Part shown: positions 5,063-8,679 of the stretch, one piece after another | Layout: each line of letters starts with the position of its first letter | How positions within the stretch are numbered: position 1 is the stretch's first letter | Assembly (NCBI GenBank): GCA_018813085.1 | Contig: JAHJCI010000125.1 | Coordinates: 1-8,679, forward strand | Origin: Candidatus Omnitrophota bacterium | Lineage (GTDB): Bacteria; Omnitrophota; Gorgyraeia; Gygaellales; JAHJCI01 | Direction of reading: 5' to 3' | Length of the DNA stretch: 8,679 bases | Program-made: the position numbers and the translations under genes | Notes under the pieces: model-generated | The model's database searches: none | What the model was told of the DNA's origin: nothing | What the model saw: the letters and a program-made list of their open reading frames with translations, nothing else

Positions 5063-5104
5063 AGCCAGAGACTTACGAGCGCTTGCGCTCCGTAAGTCTC
5101 GGCT
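5063..5104. repeat. Flanking hairpin B directly upstream of infB
   Basis: A long inverted repeat: GAGACTTACG (5068-5077) pairs with CGTAAGTCTC (5091-5100). The inner AGCGC/GCGCT (5078-5082 / 5085-5089) lies around a tiny loop, with one bulged C, and the outer AGCC/GGCT flanks both sides with a bulged A. The hairpin ends ten bases before the infB ATG, where a ribosome binding site would normally lie. No T-run follows, so it is not a canonical terminator. Confidence 0.75.
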
Positions 5105-5114
5105 TCATTTTGAA

Positions 5115-7247
5115 ATGAAATCTAAAGATAAAGATTCTAAATCTAAAAAGCAAAGCGTTGCCTTCCCTAAGGCGAAGGTGGCAGTTAAAAAAACCAAGGC
5201 AGCTTTAAAGAAGGCGGTTAAGGCTAAGCCGGTTAAAAAGCAGCCTTCAGAAAAAGTTGTTTCTCTGAAGGCGGCTGGGGTGGTTAAGGCCAGGAAGAAA
5301 ACAGAGAAGGTTCATAAGCCTAACCTTCCGGAGGTTATTAAGCAGGAAGAAATCAAGCAGGAATCCGCGCCTGTTATTTCATCCGAACCTCTTGTTTTAG
5401 CCCGCGCTGCTGAAAGCGCAACCAAGGCAGAACAAGAGCCAGCGCCCAAGATACCTCCTTCCGTAGAAATCGAAGAAAAAATTCCCGAAGGCAAAGAATT
5501 AGAACTGAATTTTCCCGTCTCTGTTAAGGATTTAGCAGTTAATCTGCAGCTTAAACCCTCGCAATTAATTCAGGATTTGATGCGGAGAAATATTTTTGTT
5601 ACTATTAACCAGCAGTTATCTCAAGAGGTTGCCAGGGATATTTGCGCCAAATACGGCTTCAGGTTAAAGTTTACTCCTGATAGAGAAGAGCAGCTCTTAA
5701 GCGCCTACCTGAATAAGGATGACCCTGCGTCTTTGAAATTACGCTCTCCCGTAGTTACCTTTATGGGGCATGTTGACCATGGCAAAACTTCCCTCCTGGA
5801 TATTATCAGGAAAACCAATATTGCCGATGGCGAACACGGAGGAATAACGCAGCATATAGGCGCCTATGAAGTTGTTTTACCTAAGGGCAAGATTACTTTT
5901 TTAGACACCCCCGGACATGAAGCATTTACGGCAATGCGTTTACACGGAGCGCATATAACCGATATTGTCGTATTGGTAGTAGCTGCCGATGACGGAGTTA
6001 TGCCGCAGACAGTTGAGGCAATTGACCATGCAAGGGCTGCAGGAGTCCCGATTATAGTTGCAATAAACAAAGTCGACAAAGCGCAGGCTGATCTGGACCG
6101 TGTTAAGAGACAACTCAGCAAATTAGATTTAGCGCCCGAAGAGTGGCAGGGTAAGACTATTACTATAGAGGTTTCGGCAAAGACAGGCAAGGGCGTTGAT
6201 GAATTACTGGAACTGATTCTACTGGAAGCAGATATGCTGGAGTTGAAAGCAAATTACCAAAAACCGGCAATCGGAGTCGTAATTGAATCCAGGCGCGATA
6301 AAAATCGCGGCCCGCTGGCTACGCTTCTGGTTGAAAACGGAACTTTACGTTTAAACGATCTTTTTGTTTGCGGATTGACTTATGCCAAGGTGAAGGCAAT
6401 GTTCAATGACCGCGGGCAGAAGATTCAGGAGGCATTTCCGGGAACGCCGGTTGAGATTCTGGGCTTGTCTGGGCTGCCGGAAGCAGGAGAGCGATTTTTT
6501 GTTATTGCCGATGAGAAACAGCTGCGTGAGGTTACTACTCTCAGGCAGGACAAAGAAAAAAAACGCCGCTTGCAGCCGGTAAAAAGAATATCGCTTGAAG
6601 ATTTACATTCGCAAATTCAGCAGGGAGCGATCAAGGAGTTGAAGATAATTATCAAGGCCGACGTTAGCGGCTCTTTAGAGGCAGTACGCGATTCCCTGAC
6701 TAAACTGGAAGTTTCTGAAGTAAAGTTTCAGGTTATACATGCTGGCATTGGTTCGATTAATGCTTCCGATGCTATGCTGGCTAACGTTACAAATGCGCTT
6801 ATCTTGGGTTTTCACGTCCAGCCTGACGAAAGGGCAAAACAGATCATCGAGCAGGAAAATATAGAAGTCAGGACTTATAACATAATATACGAATTAATCA
6901 AAGAGATAAGAAGCGCATTAGAGGGTTTACTTGAGCCAAAAATAAAGAAGGTGTTTCTGGGCAGCGCCCAGGTGCGTAAGGTATTCAAGCTTTCCCGTTC
7001 CGGAATAGTGGCGGGCTGTTTTGTAACTAAGGGCAAAATTATGCGCTCTGCCTCGCTTTCTTTAGTAAGAAACGCTGAGGTTATTTTTGAGGGCAAAATC
7101 TCAAACCTTAAGCGTTTTAAAGATGATGTAAAAGAGATAGCAGAAGGATTCGAATGCGGAATCTCTCTGGAGGGTTTTCATGATTACCAGGAAGGCGATA
7201 TATTCGAGGCATACGATATTCAGAAAATCGCCAGGAAACTTGGTTAA
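5115..7247 (+). CDS. infB: Translation initiation factor IF-2
   Basis: This 710-residue GTPase places initiator fMet-tRNA on the ribosome. The first ~50 residues are Lys/Ala/Val-rich and low in complexity, followed by a Pro/Glu-rich linker and an IF2_N-type helical domain at about 132-183 (VSVKDLAVNLQLKPSQLIQDLMRRNIFVT segment). The G domain carries G1 GHVDHGKT (218-225), G2 GGITQHIGAY, G3 DTPGHE (264-269), G4 NKVD (318-321) and G5 SAK (354-356), followed by domains II, III and the fMet-tRNA-binding C-terminus. Length is in the normal range for forms with a short N-terminal extension. No Shine-Dalgarno precedes the ATG; a hairpin ends ten bases upstream, and the frame stays open back to 4968 without any ATG, GTG or TTG. 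The usual nusA neighbour is absent. The start is therefore the least certain part. Confidence 0.96.
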   Translation: MKSKDKDSKSKKQSVAFPKAKVAVKKTKAALKKAVKAKPVKKQPSEKVVSLKAAGVVKARKKTEKVHKPNLPEVIKQEEIKQESAPVISSEPLVLARAAESATKAEQEPAPKIPPSVEIEEKIPEGKELELNFPVSVKDLAVNLQLKPSQLIQDLMRRNIFVTINQQLSQEVARDICAKYGFRLKFTPDREEQLLSAYLNKDDPASLKLRSPVVTFMGHVDHGKTSLLDIIRKTNIADGEHGGITQHIGAYEVVLPKGKITFLDTPGHEAFTAMRLHGAHITDIVVLVVAADDGVMPQTVEAIDHARAAGVPIIVAINKVDKAQADLDRVKRQLSKLDLAPEEWQGKTITIEVSAKTGKGVDELLELILLEADMLELKANYQKPAIGVVIESRRDKNRGPLATLLVENGTLRLNDLFVCGLTYAKVKAMFNDRGQKIQEAFPGTPVEILGLSGLPEAGERFFVIADEKQLREVTTLRQDKEKKRRLQPVKRISLEDLHSQIQQGAIKELKIIIKADVSGSLEAVRDSLTKLEVSEVKFQVIHAGIGSINASDAMLANVTNALILGFHVQPDERAKQIIEQENIEVRTYNIIYELIKEIRSALEGLLEPKIKKVFLGSAQVRKVFKLSRSGIVAGCFVTKGKIMRSASLSLVRNAEVIFEGKISNLKRFKDDVKEIAEGFECGISLEGFHDYQEGDIFEAYDIQKIARKLG

Positions 7248-7334
7248 TTGGTGAGTAGTTAGTTAGTGAGTGGACAATTACAGTAATTAACTAATTAACC
7301 AGTTAACCAATTAAGTAATTAACCAGTTAACCAA
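7248..7334. repeat. Short-repeat tract in the infB-trpS spacer
   Basis: The whole spacer is simple-sequence repeat. TAATTAACCAGTTAACCAA occurs twice perfectly (7292-7310 and 7316-7334, period 24). GTGAGT repeats at 7251 and 7266 around TAGTTAGTTA, and AATTAC/GTAATT (7276-7281 / 7283-7288) forms the centre of an imperfect palindrome, because the left half (GGTTAATT at 7242-7249) is complementary to AATTAACC in the right half. The last repeat copy abuts the trpS ATG, leaving no Shine-Dalgarno. Confidence 0.8.
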
Positions 7335-8327
7335 ATGAGTTCGAAAGATAGCCGTATTCTAAGCGGAATGCGCCCGACAGGTAAGTTACACCTTGGGCAT
7401 TTAGTCGGGGCATTGGATAACTGGGTCAGGCTACAGGAAGATAATCAATGTTTTTTTATGGTTGCCGATTGGCATGCGCTTATGAGCGAATACGAATGCC
7501 CTTCGGTGGTATCGGAATCAACCTTTGATAATCTGATAGATTGGCTGGCCGCAGGTATTGACCCGGCTAAGTCAATTATTTTCATTCAATCCGAGGTAAA
7601 AGAGCATCTTGATTTATACATGCTGTTTTCCTGTCTTACGCCCCTGGGTTGGCTTGAGCGTTGTCCTACCTACAAAGAACAGCTCAGGCAGCTTTCAGAC
7701 CGTAATGTCAAGACTTACGGGTTCCTGGGCTATCCCGTTTTACAGGCAGCAGATATACTTTTATATAAGGCAAATAAAGTTCCCGTAGGCGAAGATCAGC
7801 TACCCCATCTGGAACTTACCCGCGAAATTGCCCGGCGCGTCAACGGAATGTATAAGAAAGATATTTTTCCTGACCCCCAGGCCCTGCTTACCGAATCACC
7901 GCGCCTCTTAGGATTGGATAACCGCAAGATGAGCAAGAGTTTTAATAATTCAGTCAACCTCTCTGATACTGCCGATAGCGTCAGAAAAAAGATTCAGAAT
8001 ATGATTACCGACCCGAAAAGGATAAAGCTTGGCGATCCCGGGCATCCCAAGGAATGTAATGTGTTTAGTTATTATAAGGTTTTTCTCCGGCAGAGAGAAA
8101 AAGAAGCATTCACCTGGTGCACTGATGCCCAAAAGGGTTGTATTGAATGTAAAACTATACTGGCCGAAGCCTTGATAGAAAAGATAAGCCTTCATCAGGA
8201 AAAAAGGAAAAAGTGGACTAAGGACAAGGCAGGGCTTGAGCAGATAATCAAAGATGGTCGCCTGAGGGCTTCTCAATTTGCTGGCCAGACTCTAAAAGAG
8301 CTTAAGCAGGCAATGGGGATATTATAA
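7335..8327 (+). CDS. trpS: Tryptophanyl-tRNA synthetase
   Basis: This 330-residue class I aminoacyl-tRNA synthetase charges tRNA-Trp with tryptophan in the cytosol. The N-terminus RILSGMRPTGKLHLGHLVGAL carries the HIGH-type motif HLGH (19-22), and KMSKS is at 198-202 (NRKMSKSFNN). GEDQLPHLELTREIARR and the QAADILLYKA segment are the characteristic tryptophan/ATP-binding stretches of bacterial TrpRS. Length is normal and there is no frameshift. The start is chosen because it leaves the usual short lead before the first strand; no Shine-Dalgarno is present and a repeat copy ends on the base before the ATG. It lies 87 bases after infB and 16 bases before scpA on the same strand, so co-transcription with either is plausible. 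Confidence 0.96.
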   Translation: MSSKDSRILSGMRPTGKLHLGHLVGALDNWVRLQEDNQCFFMVADWHALMSEYECPSVVSESTFDNLIDWLAAGIDPAKSIIFIQSEVKEHLDLYMLFSCLTPLGWLERCPTYKEQLRQLSDRNVKTYGFLGYPVLQAADILLYKANKVPVGEDQLPHLELTREIARRVNGMYKKDIFPDPQALLTESPRLLGLDNRKMSKSFNNSVNLSDTADSVRKKIQNMITDPKRIKLGDPGHPKECNVFSYYKVFLRQREKEAFTWCTDAQKGCIECKTILAEALIEKISLHQEKRKKWTKDKAGLEQIIKDGRLRASQFAGQTLKELKQAMGIL

Positions 8328-8343
8328 AGGGCGCAGATAAGCA

Positions 8344-8679
8344 ATGGGTTATAAAATTAAATTAGATATATTCGAAGGCCCTCTGGATTTACTGCTTTAT
8401 TTTGTCAAGAAAGACCACCTTAATATCTATGATATACCTATTTCCAAGGTGACGGAGCAATATTTGGCCTATTTGGAATTGATGCGCCTTTTGGATTTAA
8501 ATATTGCGGGAGAGTTTCTGGTGATGGCCGCTACCCTTATGCAGATTAAATCCAGGATGTTGCTTCCGCGCGATGAAGGAGCCCAGCAGGAAGAAGAAGA
8601 GATGGACCCGCGGGAAGAGCTGGTCCAGAGATTATTGGAATACCAGCGTTTTAAAGAAATTGCCACTGAATTAAGGCAA
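8344..8679 (+). CDS. scpA: Segregation and condensation protein A, N-terminal part (runs off right edge)
   Basis: This is the first 112 codons, open to the window edge, of the kleisin subunit of the bacterial condensin Smc-ScpA-ScpB. The start [21 protein letters not shown] contains the hallmark FEGPLDLLL (residues 10-18) of the N-terminal Smc-neck-binding helix. It continues with [43 protein letters not shown], a highly conserved ScpA segment, and then an acidic linker ([23 protein letters not shown]). The protein bridges the Smc heads and is needed for chromosome compaction and segregation. It begins 16 bases after the trpS stop; only a weak AAGGG lies upstream at a long distance. scpB would be expected next on the plus strand outside the window. 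Confidence 0.95.
   Translation, partial: MGYKIKLDIFEGPLDLLLYFVKKDHLNIYDIPISKVTEQYLAYLELMRLLDLNIAGEFLVMAATLMQIKSRMLLPRDEGAQQEEEEMDPREELVQRLLEYQRFKEIATELRQ

Larger units (their letters stand above)
4814..5104. repeat. Nested palindromic repeat element between the cbi block and infB
   Basis: Nearly the whole 321-base spacer is made of inverted repeats. Besides the two flanking hairpins (listed separately) there is a perfect 12-bp long-range inverted repeat, TCCCGATAGCAA (4874-4885) with TTGCTATCGGGA (5044-5055), extended after a 2x2 mismatch by GAATT/AATTC. Inside it, TTCCCCC (4891-4897) can pair with GGGGGAA (5016-5022), and four short hairpins occupy 4909-5040. No protein gene with a normal start was found in it. 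It resembles a miniature palindromic or MITE-like element, or a multi-branched structured RNA; boundaries are estimated from the outermost repeats. I saw no target-site duplication. Confidence 0.7.

Noticed and set aside
5063..5114. Hairpin B as a rho-independent terminator for a transcript entering infB or leaving it
   Set aside because: It is long and GC-rich at its centre but is not followed by a T-run on either strand.
8469..8666. Antisense reading frame opposite scpA, and similar frames opposite infB, trpS and cbiO
   Set aside because: Low-complexity or Ser/Arg/Cys-rich translations without motifs or ribosome binding sites, lying wholly within well supported genes on the other strand.

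Overview
The window comes from a bacterial chromosome of moderate-to-low G+C content, probably an anaerobe. I saw no phage, plasmid or insertion-sequence genes. Evidence for an anaerobic lifestyle is indirect: a radical SAM enzyme, a small cysteine-rich protein, a CooC-type nickel-insertion ATPase, an ECF cobalt/nickel transporter and a thioredoxin/thioredoxin reductase pair. The gene content and the repeat-rich spacers would fit an uncultivated lineage such as Omnitrophota, but that is an impression rather than a demonstrated assignment. All three stop codons are used as stops, so the standard bacterial code applies.

Left two thirds, minus strand (read right to left). An ECF transporter block comes first: a PDGLE-domain (CbiN-like) protein, CbiQ and CbiO, with short overlaps or gaps and good ribosome binding sites. 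The usual CbiM subunit is absent. A good sigma70-type promoter (TTGACC, 17 bp, TAAAAT) follows immediately after cbiO and starts a second unit: trxA, a COG0731-type radical SAM protein, a 67-residue eight-cysteine protein (DUF6485-like), an inositol-monophosphatase-family enzyme, a CooC-like ATPase, and the 5' end of trxB running off the left edge. Several junctions overlap by 1-4 bases, so this looks like one co-transcribed redox/metal unit. trxB also has a perfect extended -10 box placed so that transcription would begin on its start codon.

Right third, plus strand. infB (translation initiation factor IF2), trpS (tryptophanyl-tRNA synthetase) and the 5' part of scpA (condensin-like segregation protein) form a housekeeping run. 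infB and trpS lack a recognisable Shine-Dalgarno sequence, and both are preceded by repeat DNA that reaches to, or almost to, the start codon.

The most unusual stretch is the roughly 320-base spacer between the divergent cbi block and infB. It is packed with palindromes. A 12-bp perfect inverted repeat encloses four hairpins, two of which (with the connecting sequence) are near-repeats about 48 bases apart whose stem arms differ by compensated changes. Two further hairpins flank the enclosed part and are also related to each other by a compensated change. This looks like a nested palindromic repeat element or structured RNA. A second, simpler repeat tract fills the infB-trpS spacer.
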